Assembly: GCA_016210435.1 (NCBI GenBank)
Contig: JACQUF010000306.1
Location: forward strand, 1-12,787
DNA from: Chloroflexota bacterium
Lineage (GTDB): Bacteria > Chloroflexota > Dehalococcoidia > Lucifugimonadales > Lucifugimonadaceae
DNA: 12,787 bases
Reading direction: 5' to 3'
Position numbers and translations under genes: made by a program. The number at the start of each line of letters is the position of its first letter. Within the stretch, counting starts at the first letter, position 1. The notes under the pieces are model-generated. The model made no database searches, had not been told where the DNA came from, and worked only from the letters and a program-made list of their open reading frames with translations. Below are positions 1 through 5,374 of this stretch, piece after piece.

Positions 1-31
1 GACCTAGGACTTGCGTGTGACATTTGTGGGA

Positions 32-45
32 GTTTCGTTAGAAAC
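32..45. repeat. Short perfect inverted repeat (hairpin) upstream of small membrane protein gene
   Basis: The sequence GTTTC-GTTA-GAAAC forms a perfect 5-bp inverted repeat with a 4-nt spacer. It lies directly left of a second inverted repeat (49-64), and both precede the gene starting at 135. It could be part of a regulator-binding region or chance; there is no poly-T run to suggest a terminator. Confidence 0.35.
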
Positions 46-48
46 GAT

Positions 49-72
49 TAGGGGATTTCCCCTATAAGGGGA
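49..72 (+). promoter_or_regulatory. Probable operator: 7-2-7 inverted repeat plus a third half-site, with a -10-like box
   Basis: TAGGGGA (49-55), a 2-base spacer, and TCCCCTA (58-64) make a perfect 7-2-7 inverted repeat. A third half-site, AGGGGA, follows at 67-72 in direct orientation. The hexamer TATAAG (63-68) matches five of six positions of a sigma-70 -10 box and overlaps the right half-site. No good -35 box is seen, as is often the case for activator-dependent promoters. A 7-2-7 spacing is the arrangement used by NarL/LuxR-type helix-turn-helix dimers, but these half-sites do not match the NarL consensus in orientation, so the binding protein is unknown. The likely target is the gene at 135. 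Confidence 0.4.
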
Positions 73-134
73 CCTCGCTCCGATCGTAGGCTGGTTCCGT
101 TGATACAGCGGCCGAAAGATTTGAAGGAAGCAAG

Positions 135-365
135 ATGGCCAGCCGACCGATTGCTGTGACTGTTACCAGAACGCGGACCGCAAGGTTCGACCCAATCGTG
201 GTGCTGATCGCCCTCGCATTCGCGGTCCTGGTAGTGTTGGTTACTCTGCAGTCAGCAAATCCCATAAGCACGCGCAGCGAAGCGCCGTCAGCGCTGACCT
301 CTTTCGAAGAGCCCATGAGTCCTTTCGCCTCCCAGGCAACGGGCGACTCCGCCAGCGCGCGCTAG
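135..365 (+). CDS. Small single-span membrane protein of unknown function
   Basis: This gene encodes 76 residues that I do not recognise. The N-terminal 18 residues are basic and threonine-rich, which suggests a cytoplasmic N-terminus. One strongly hydrophobic stretch (about residues 19-40, rich in V, L, I and A) is a clear transmembrane helix. The remaining 35 residues are polar, rich in serine, alanine and proline, and probably disordered outside the membrane. The start is supported by GAAGGA placed 6 bases before the ATG. An inverted-repeat promoter region sits 60-100 bases upstream, and the gene seems to be transcribed alone. Antisense ORFs over the same bases look like shadows. Being short and low in complexity, it could still be spurious, but the ribosome site and the helix argue that it is real. 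Confidence 0.55.
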   Translation: MASRPIAVTVTRTRTARFDPIVVLIALAFAVLVVLVTLQSANPISTRSEAPSALTSFEEPMSPFASQATGDSASAR

Positions 366-676
366 GGCCCCCTCCGCCTCCGGCCGCTTACCAACGCAGG
401 TTCACCCCGCACCACGCGGTGTTCCGGGCATCCGTACCGCCCATTCATCGCGTCGGACGCCGGCCAACCGGAGTCGCGGTCTGAGCCAGCTTGTCCCTTT
501 CTCATCGTTCTGGGCGCCGGCCAGGCTGCGATGTCGGCTCAGGACGCGGCCGGCATGACTGGTTTTGAGTCCGCCTGTTCCGCACGGACTTCTGCGCTCC
601 GCGGCATACGGACTGGCGGCTTGTTCGGCTACCATTCGTGTGAAAACACCGGCAATCGACTGAGGGCCCTTCGGCG
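366..676. other. 311-base intergenic region without a recognisable gene
   Basis: No reading frame on either strand here has a convincing ribosome site or protein-like composition. The candidate ORFs are arginine/serine/glycine-rich translations typical of non-coding GC-rich DNA. There are several near-repeats around the words GCCGGCC and CGGACT, and a tiny GTGT-GAAA-ACAC inverted repeat at 638-649, just upstream of the molybdoenzyme gene. I see no tRNA and no convincing terminator or sigma-70 promoter. The region presumably holds the promoter of the gene at 677. Confidence 0.4.
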
Positions 677-1723
677 ATGCGCTATCCCTGGGCCAACACG
701 ATCCTCCTGTTCCTGGTCATGTTCGAGCTCGTGACCGGGCTGCTGGGACTCGTCGCCGGCTCGCCCGATCGAGCATTTCTCCTGAATCTTCACCTGATGG
801 GTGCGTTCGGGATCCTGAGCGTCCTTGGATGGAAAACCCTGATCGTCCTTCGCTCGCTGAGGAGGCCTCGCCCATCTGAGCTGCGGGCCGCCTCGCTGCT
901 GGTTGTTGCCCTGCTACTGTCGAGCATCGCCTTTGGCATAACGTGGACGTGGACCGGCTTTTTTGCTGTCGGTGGCATAACCGGCATGAGCCTGCATATC
1001 TACGCAGGGCTTGCAGCCGCGCCGCTCGTCGTGTGGCATGCCGTCAAGTACACCCGTGGCTTCCGGTTCGGACATGCAGCCGACCGCAGGACCGCATTGC
1101 GGCTCTTCGGTTTCGCGGTTGCCGGCGCGGCGGCCTGGTGGATCTCGGAATCGATAATGCGCCGGTTTGCTCTGCCCGGCGGGTCCCGCCGGTTCACGGG
1201 TTCGTTCGAACGGGGCAGTTTCGGGGGGAACGCGTTCCCTTCGACGTCGTGGATCAATGACAACCCCGCGCCGATCGATCGTGAATCTTGGCGCCTCCGC
1301 GTTGACGGCGAGGTTGAAGAGCCGGCGGAGCTTTCGTATGCCCTGATGACGTCTCACGCTTCTGGCGCGTTGAATCCCGAGGCGGTCACCGCGACCCTGG
1401 ATTGTACTGGTGGTTGGTATTCGACACAGCAGTGGTCCGGGATACCGGTCAGCCGGGTCCTGGCGCTCGTCCGGCCGAAACGTTCAGCGAAGAGCGTGAC
1501 ATTCACATCCCTGACGGGTTACTACCGGCGGGCATCCCTCGACGAAGCCGAGGGTTACTTGCTGGCAACCCGCGTCGGCGGCGAAGAACTCGCACACTGG
1601 CACGGTGCGCCCGTCCGGCTGGTAGCTCCCGGCCGGCGCGGGTACGAATGGGTCAAATGGGTTACCCGGATCACGGTCAACGATACGAGCAAATGGCGTC
1701 AGCCACCGCTTCCCCTGCAATGA
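677..1723 (+). CDS. Fused membrane cytochrome b-like / sulfite oxidase-type molybdopterin oxidoreductase
   Basis: This 348-residue protein has two parts. The N-terminal part holds four transmembrane helices (about residues 7-28, 36-58, 70-92 and 103-124). His39, His107 and His121 lie in or beside the helices and are candidate heme b ligands. A fifth hydrophobic segment (about 141-158) is preceded by Arg137-Arg138 and resembles an internal Tat-type signal anchor. Residues about 175-340 match the oxidoreductase molybdopterin-binding domain (PF00174). Cys243, in the LDCTGGW context, is the expected molybdenum ligand, and the YEWVKWV motif (323-329) is typical of the family. The predicted topology puts the molybdenum domain in the periplasm, passing electrons to or from the membrane heme. 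The substrate is unknown. The ATG follows GAGGGC, a modest ribosome site. The family call is secure; heme binding is inferred. Confidence 0.88.
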   Translation: MRYPWANTILLFLVMFELVTGLLGLVAGSPDRAFLLNLHLMGAFGILSVLGWKTLIVLRSLRRPRPSELRAASLLVVALLLSSIAFGITWTWTGFFAVGGITGMSLHIYAGLAAAPLVVWHAVKYTRGFRFGHAADRRTALRLFGFAVAGAAAWWISESIMRRFALPGGSRRFTGSFERGSFGGNAFPSTSWINDNPAPIDRESWRLRVDGEVEEPAELSYALMTSHASGALNPEAVTATLDCTGGWYSTQQWSGIPVSRVLALVRPKRSAKSVTFTSLTGYYRRASLDEAEGYLLATRVGGEELAHWHGAPVRLVAPGRRGYEWVKWVTRITVNDTSKWRQPPLPLQ

Positions 1724-1806
1724 CAGGTCCGGAGCGTACGACTATCGGATAAGATGGCTGAAGCGAACCCGTCCCCCTGGGCACGCCAGGCCAAAGGGGT
1801 GCGCGG

Positions 1807-1950
1807 ATGTTTCAGCGGATCCACGTCCCGTTTGGTGGCTCACAGATCTCCGAACGGGTCGTCGATTGGACATCCGGCCTGGCCCGGGCACTGGGTTCGG
1901 AAGCACTCCTTCTGGGTCAGCCCAAAAACGCTAGGTCGCGCGACTGGTAA
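1807..1950 (+). pseudogene. Truncated universal stress protein (UspA family) remnant
   Basis: An ATG with a good ribosome site (AAAGGGG, 7 bases upstream) opens a 47-codon frame. Its first 37 or so residues read like the start of a UspA-family protein: MFQRIHVPFGGSQISERVVD followed by an amphipathic helix SGLARALGSEALLLG. This corresponds to beta-1, the loop and alpha-1 of the fold. Usp domains are normally about 140 residues or twice that, so at least 100 residues are missing. The last ten or so codons (after LLLGQ) do not resemble Usp and run into the 3' end of crcB on the other strand, where a stop ends the frame. The position of the stop-over suggests that a deletion or rearrangement fused the two loci. 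A small inverted repeat (CCTGG-gcacg-CCAGG, 1776-1790) lies just upstream. The identification rests on reading the N-terminal motif only. Confidence 0.6.
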
Positions 1951-2305
1951 GGATTCCCGCGAATACGAACGCTGTCCCGAGCGCGTTGCTGAGCACAATG
2001 TTCCCGATCGCGAGCCAATAACGCTCCGCCCTGATGAAGTTCAAAGTGTCGAACGCAAATGTCGAAAACGTGGTGAATGCACCGAGGAATCCGACGAGCG
2101 CTACGACGCGTAATTCCTGGCTGATGATCCTGCGTTCTTCGGCGTAGCCATACATCAGGCCAAACAGAAAACAGCCAATGGAATTGACGGCCAATATCCC
2201 CCAGGGGAAGGCAGGCGATACCGCACGGTGCACCAGCGCGGCCGTCCCGTAGCGTGCCAGCGCGCCAAGCGCCCCGGCCGCGGCAATGAATATCAGACTG
2301 GTCAT
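1931..2305 (-). CDS. crcB: Fluoride ion channel CrcB/FluC
   Basis: This encodes a 124-residue inner-membrane protein, the normal length for the family, with four hydrophobic helices (about residues 2-24, 34-53, 66-90 and 97-120). CrcB/FluC works as an antiparallel dimer that exports fluoride from the cytoplasm. Visible signatures are GALGALARYG (11-20), the NSIGCFLFG motif (41-49) with the pore-lining Asn41, and GFLGAFTTFSTF (72-83), which carries the phenylalanines and threonines that line the ion path and bind the central sodium. The start ATG has no clear Shine-Dalgarno site. Only 34 bases separate it from the divergent hydrolase gene, which leaves no room for a crcB fluoride riboswitch. 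Its 3' end overlaps the universal stress protein remnant. Confidence 0.95.
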   Translation of the reverse strand: MTSLIFIAAAGALGALARYGTAALVHRAVSPAFPWGILAVNSIGCFLFGLMYGYAEERRIISQELRVVALVGFLGAFTTFSTFAFDTLNFIRAERYWLAIGNIVLSNALGTAFVFAGILTSRAT

Positions 2306-2339
2306 GAACCGAGGAGTTTAAGGCAAGGAGAAACCGTCG

Positions 2340-3008
2340 ATGGCCGGGAAGATGGTCGAATTCGATAGCAATGGATCGAAGGCGCAGGGATATCTCTCGG
2401 TCCCCGATTCCGGAAGCGGATCCGGCGTGATCGTCATACAGGAGTGGTGGGGGCTTGTCCCGCACATCAAGAGCGTTGCCGACCGATTTGCCAGGGAAGG
2501 GTTCGTCGCCCTCGCTCCTGACCTCTATCACGGCCGATCTGCCACCGAGCCGAACGATGCCCAGAAGCTGATGATGGAGCTGGACATACCGCGGGCCGGG
2601 AAGGACATGGCAGGGGCCGTGAAATACCTCCGCGGCCAGGCATCGGTCAACCCGAAGAAAGTTGGATGCGTGGGTTTTTGCATGGGCGGCGGGCTGGCGC
2701 TCTATCTGGCGTCGATGGGTGTGATCGACGCTGCCGTCCCCTTCTACGGCGTGCTTCGCAATCAGCCGGACTGGCGAGGCGTAAGGTGCCCGATCGAAGG
2801 CCATTACGCCGAACATGACGGCGCAACGGACGGGCTGCCCAAAGTACAGGAGGCGCTCAAGAACGCCGGCAAGCAGGCGACGTTCCACATTTACAAGGGC
2901 ACGCAGCACGCTTTCTTCAACGATGAACGGCCGCAGGTTTACAACCGAGGGGCTGCGAGGCAGGCCTGGGACCGAACGCTGGCGTTCTTCAGACAGAACC
3001 TGCGATAG
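2340..3008 (+). CDS. Dienelactone hydrolase family protein
   Basis: This 222-residue alpha/beta hydrolase belongs to the dienelactone hydrolase family (PF01738). The full catalytic set is visible: Cys114 in GFCMGG (112-117), Asp160 in EHDGAT and His190 in GTQHAFFND. Glu35 in QEWWGL is the residue that helps activate the cysteine in the archetype. In aromatic degradation the family opens dienelactone to maleylacetate, but many chromosomal members have no assigned substrate, and no chlorocatechol or other aromatic-pathway genes are seen here. There is no signal peptide, so it is cytoplasmic. The ATG has AAGGAG 9 bases upstream. It diverges from crcB and ends exactly where the convergent RAM-domain gene ends (TAG|CTA), leaving no intergenic base. 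Confidence 0.93.
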   Translation: MAGKMVEFDSNGSKAQGYLSVPDSGSGSGVIVIQEWWGLVPHIKSVADRFAREGFVALAPDLYHGRSATEPNDAQKLMMELDIPRAGKDMAGAVKYLRGQASVNPKKVGCVGFCMGGGLALYLASMGVIDAAVPFYGVLRNQPDWRGVRCPIEGHYAEHDGATDGLPKVQEALKNAGKQATFHIYKGTQHAFFNDERPQVYNRGAARQAWDRTLAFFRQNLR

Positions 3009-3242
3009 CTACTGCGAAAAGCTCACGCAGCTCATGGTGCGGATGATGCCGTCGACAGTGTGGATCTTGTCACGGACAAGATTGCCGAGTTTGTCGAGGT
3101 CATCGACCTCGAGCACGCAGACGACGTCATAGGGACCCGTAACCCTGTCGGCGCGGACGACCCCGGGCACCTTGCGGAGGGCCGTGAGGATCGTGTTCCC
3201 CTTCCCGACACTCGCCTCAATCAGGATGTAGGCTCTGATCAT
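3009..3242 (-). CDS. Stand-alone Lrp/AsnC ligand-binding (RAM) domain protein
   Basis: This 77-residue protein consists only of the effector-binding RAM domain (PF01037) of Lrp/AsnC regulators, with no helix-turn-helix. It begins MIRAYILIEASVGKG and has the conserved TGPYDVVCVLEVDD stretch (residues 35-48), with the beta-alpha-beta-beta-alpha-beta pattern expected. The frame is open further upstream, but the start chosen here has a strong AAGGAG exactly 7 bases before the ATG, and the upstream residues do not resemble the family. Such proteins form ring oligomers that bind amino acids and may act alone or modify full-length Lrp proteins. It follows tenA by 127 bases on the same strand and may be co-transcribed with it or have its own promoter. 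Confidence 0.88.
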   Translation of the reverse strand: MIRAYILIEASVGKGNTILTALRKVPGVVRADRVTGPYDVVCVLEVDDLDKLGNLVRDKIHTVDGIIRTMSCVSFSQ

Positions 3243-3369
3243 CCATTTGCTCCTTCGGAGTGTGGAAGTCGCCGCGCGCGATCCGAGATTATCCGGGACA
3301 GTGTTGCAGCATTCTCGCGAAAAGTCCCGCCGTCGCACATACCGTATGGCCTCGTGATTGCCGCGTTTT

Positions 3370-4059
3370 TCACCGTCCCAGGTTCCAAGCACTGTCCCAA
3401 AAGGCCATTTCGTGGTTGCAGCTCTCGGCAAAGATGCGGTGCATCCGCTCCCGTCTGGCTCGGCTGGTCCCCGAACCGATGCGATCGACGAAATTGATCA
3501 GCCACTCCGTCACATCGTGGTATTCAGGCGAGTCATAGCTGGCGATCCAGCGCGCGTGAAACGAATCTGCCGGCCCCCTGTGCTTCCTCGCGAGTGCACG
3601 CCCGATTTCGTCGTAGCTCCACTGGCAGGGCAATAGCGCCGCCGATATTTCTTCGATCCCTTCCTTCGCCATCTTCAACAGAAACCGGGTATAGGCGGTT
3701 GTGGATCGTCCCGGTCTGGTTCGGACGAGCTGCAGCTCTGTAATCCCGAAATCCGAACAGAAACTGCGATGAAGGGCCATCTCGGAGTTAAGGGTTTCGT
3801 CGAGCAGCCTTGCGAACCTGGCCATGGACTCCAGGTTTGGCGCTTTCGCGGAGGCGAACGCGAGCACCCTTGCGTACTCGATCAGGAAGACGTAGTCCTG
3901 CCGCATGAAGTACCTGAAGCGACCGAGCGAAAGCCTACCGCCCCCGAGGGCTTCCACGAACGGATGGGTGAGCATTCGAACCCATAGTTCGGCCGATTGC
4001 TGCCGCAACTGATCGGCGAACGAGAGCGACACTCCCTTGACCCCCACCGTGTCCCGCAT
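3370..4059 (-). CDS. tenA: TenA/thiaminase II family aminopyrimidine aminohydrolase
   Basis: This 229-residue, all-helical protein is close to the length of Bacillus subtilis TenA (236 residues). TenA hydrolyses aminopyrimidine breakdown products of thiamine to HMP for salvage. Aligned by eye to the B. subtilis protein, the active-site residues are Asp55 (D44), Tyr123 (Y112), the nucleophile Cys145 in LLPCQW (C135), Tyr175 (Y163) and Glu217 (E205). Phe58 replaces Tyr47. Cys145 puts it in the TenA_C rather than TenA_E group. The frame is open to 4245, but the extra 62 residues overlap the preceding gene and look non-coding. The ATG at 4059 has a weak ribosome site, and a GTG at 4032 is an alternative start. 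It lies 38 bases after the PF04126 gene, probably in the same operon. No thi genes are nearby. Confidence 0.88.
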   Translation of the reverse strand: MRDTVGVKGVSLSFADQLRQQSAELWVRMLTHPFVEALGGGRLSLGRFRYFMRQDYVFLIEYARVLAFASAKAPNLESMARFARLLDETLNSEMALHRSFCSDFGITELQLVRTRPGRSTTAYTRFLLKMAKEGIEEISAALLPCQWSYDEIGRALARKHRGPADSFHARWIASYDSPEYHDVTEWLINFVDRIGSGTSRARRERMHRIFAESCNHEMAFWDSAWNLGR

Positions 4060-4097
4060 CGGGACAGGTTGTGCGATCGCGCGTGATCTCGCGAAGG

Positions 4098-4475
4098 CTA
4101 GGCCCGTTCTACCGTCACGACCGCGCTGCTGCTGACCTTCTTCAGCACGCGGGCCTCGCCATCGATCTTTCCCACCGGGTTCCCTTGGCTCGCCATGCGC
4201 GGTTCGTCTCCGTGACTGGCGGGCGTTGGGCCGAAGAAGATGCATAGCGCCTTGCCCGGTGGCCAGTAGGCTACCGAACCGACTTCGTACACGTCAGTGG
4301 CTTCCTTGCTTTCGGATGCCGCAACTGACGTACTGAAATAGACCTCATCGCCCCAGGTACTCACGCGACTCTTGATCGGCAGCGCGTTCCAGACCTGATC
4401 GGCGGTCGCCGACGAGTTCAGTTGGGCGGTCACGCTCACGTCGCCCAGGGTGATCTTGACTCTGCGGGGGCTCAT
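4098..4475 (-). CDS. Cyclophilin-like fold protein (PF04126 family), function unknown
   Basis: This 125-residue protein matches the small cyclophilin-like family formerly called DUF369, which includes the structurally solved Thermotoga protein TM1367. Diagnostic stretches are WGDEVYF (residues 41-47), VGSVAYWPPGKALCIFFGPTP (within 65-85) and NPVGKI (99-104). The fold resembles a peptidyl-prolyl isomerase, but no enzymatic activity is established for the family, and the catalytic residues of true cyclophilins are not evident. It is cytoplasmic, with no signal peptide. Its ATG overlaps the stop codon of the upstream RraA-like gene by 4 bases (ATGA), which points to translational coupling, and tenA follows 38 bases downstream. 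The coupling suggests a shared process with the RraA-like protein. Confidence 0.87.
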   Translation of the reverse strand: MSPRRVKITLGDVSVTAQLNSSATADQVWNALPIKSRVSTWGDEVYFSTSVAASESKEATDVYEVGSVAYWPPGKALCIFFGPTPASHGDEPRMASQGNPVGKIDGEARVLKKVSSSAVVTVERA

Positions 4476-5254
4476 TTCTTCCGCCTGCTCCCGTGGCGTG
4501 CCGGTTCGTTCTCACGCTGACGGCCGCGCTTCCACCGCTCGTAGATCTTCCTGGTCTCTTCGTTGAAGGGGTAGAACTTGCTGGGCGAAACCTTCTTTTC
4601 GATTACGTGGTCGAGAATTGCCTGCTCGGTCTCGTCGTGTTCGATCGCCTCTTCAAGGACCTCCTCGGCAAGCTGAGAAGGCAGCACGACGACGCCATCG
4701 TCGTCGCCAAGGACCACATCGCCGGGCCACACCAGAACGCCACCGCACTGGACCGGCTCATTTACCTCATAAGGCAGGATCTCGGGCTCGCCGATAGTGG
4801 GCGTGCTGCCGCCGGCATATACGGGATAGCCGTACTTGATCACCTTGTGGCCGTCGCGTACTGCCCCGTCCGTGATGAGGCCGGCCGCGCCCCTGACGAG
4901 GATCGTCGAAAACACGACGTCGCCTCCGGTGGACACGTGGCCGAGGCCCATCGCGTCGCCCACGAAGCAGTCGCCGGGCTCCAGCGTCTCGAGGGCCCGC
5001 CAGCGCGGGGTGACGTTGAAGCCCTCTCCATGCATGCCAGTAGCAATCCGCCTGGCCAGGTCCGGGCGTGAAGGCAGGTAGCGGAGAGTGACTGCGCGGG
5101 CGGCCAGTCTTCGCCCGGGTGTCATGCAATGGACACCGCGCATGTAAACCTTCAGGTAGCCTCGCCTGTTGAGCGATCCAAGCACAGTCGCATTGTCAAC
5201 AAGCGCGAGTTTTGAGAGCAGTTCGTTCGAAACGCGCCTGGTTGGTTCTGCCAT
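4472..5254 (-). CDS. RraA / HMG-aldolase (class II pyruvate aldolase-like) family protein
   Basis: This 260-residue protein belongs to the RraA-like family (PF03737), often mislabelled dimethylmenaquinone methyltransferase. Members are either RNase E regulators or divalent-metal aldolases/decarboxylases such as 4-hydroxy-4-methyl-2-oxoglutarate aldolase. The Arg133-Asp134 pair, in the segment GAAGLITDGAVRDG, is the substrate and metal-binding signature. GDVVLGDDDGVVVLP (178-192) is the second family hallmark. The polypeptide is longer than E. coli RraA (about 160 residues) and carries a charged C-terminal tail ending in lysines, so a metabolic lyase is more likely than an RNase regulator. The frame is open to 5827, but the 191 upstream residues overlap mobA and look non-coding. 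The chosen ATG has GAGG in its leader. It is the first gene of a probable operon with the PF04126 and TenA genes. Confidence 0.87.
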   Translation of the reverse strand: MAEPTRRVSNELLSKLALVDNATVLGSLNRRGYLKVYMRGVHCMTPGRRLAARAVTLRYLPSRPDLARRIATGMHGEGFNVTPRWRALETLEPGDCFVGDAMGLGHVSTGGDVVFSTILVRGAAGLITDGAVRDGHKVIKYGYPVYAGGSTPTIGEPEILPYEVNEPVQCGGVLVWPGDVVLGDDDGVVVLPSQLAEEVLEEAIEHDETEQAILDHVIEKKVSPSKFYPFNEETRKIYERWKRGRQRENEPARHGSRRKK

Positions 5255-5272
5255 GTTTGCCTCAAGTGTCCA

Positions 5273-5293
5273 CCCCTCCCTTGACGGGAGGGG
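5273..5293. repeat. Perfect GC-rich palindromic hairpin in the leader of the RraA-like gene
   Basis: CCCCTCCC (5273-5280), a 5-base loop, and GGGAGGGG (5286-5293) form a perfect 8-bp stem. The flank continues in G-rich sequence up to about 5311. It lies 19 bases upstream of the RraA-like start and would be in its 5' leader. The sequence resembles dispersed intergenic palindromes found in many proteobacterial genomes, so it may be a repeat copy rather than a specific regulator. It has no T-tract for a terminator. Confidence 0.5.
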
Positions 5294-5331
5294 AGTGAGG
5301 GGGAGGGTGGGCTTGCGCGGGAACGGCGGCC

Positions 5332-5360
5332 AGTATAGCAACGACAGTACGCCGGACAGG
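5332..5360 (-). promoter_or_regulatory. Possible weak promoter of the RraA/PF04126/tenA operon
   Basis: Read on the minus strand, TATACT (5332-5337) matches five of six -10 positions. At 16-17 bases upstream only a poor -35 match (CTGTCC or CCTGTC) is found. The position, about 80 bases before the RraA-like start and inside the divergent gap with mobA, makes it the best candidate in this region. Confidence 0.25.
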
Positions 5361-5374
5361 CGAGAATATGCGAC

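Noticed and set aside
366..676. Small genes or a tRNA in the intergenic region before the molybdoenzyme
   Set aside because: No frame has a ribosome site with protein-like composition, and no tRNA T-arm pattern was found.
2306..2339. Fluoride riboswitch for crcB
   Set aside because: The gap is too short and no riboswitch core sequence is visible on either strand.
1917..2909. 330-residue antisense ORF over crcB and the dienelactone hydrolase
   Set aside because: Both genes it opposes or overlaps have full family motifs, while its own translation shows no family pattern.
3243..3431. 63-residue extension upstream of the RAM domain, possibly a missing HTH
   Set aside because: The residues do not form an AsnC-type HTH, they overlap the tenA 3' end antisense, and a strong ribosome site marks the short start.
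4060..4245. 62-residue extension upstream of the TenA start
   Set aside because: It overlaps the PF04126 gene in another frame, is Arg/Gly-rich and unlike TenA.
5255..5374. TPP riboswitch ahead of the operon containing tenA
   Set aside because: The conserved CUGAGA-containing THI-box pattern was not found on the minus strand. Only a simple GC hairpin is present.
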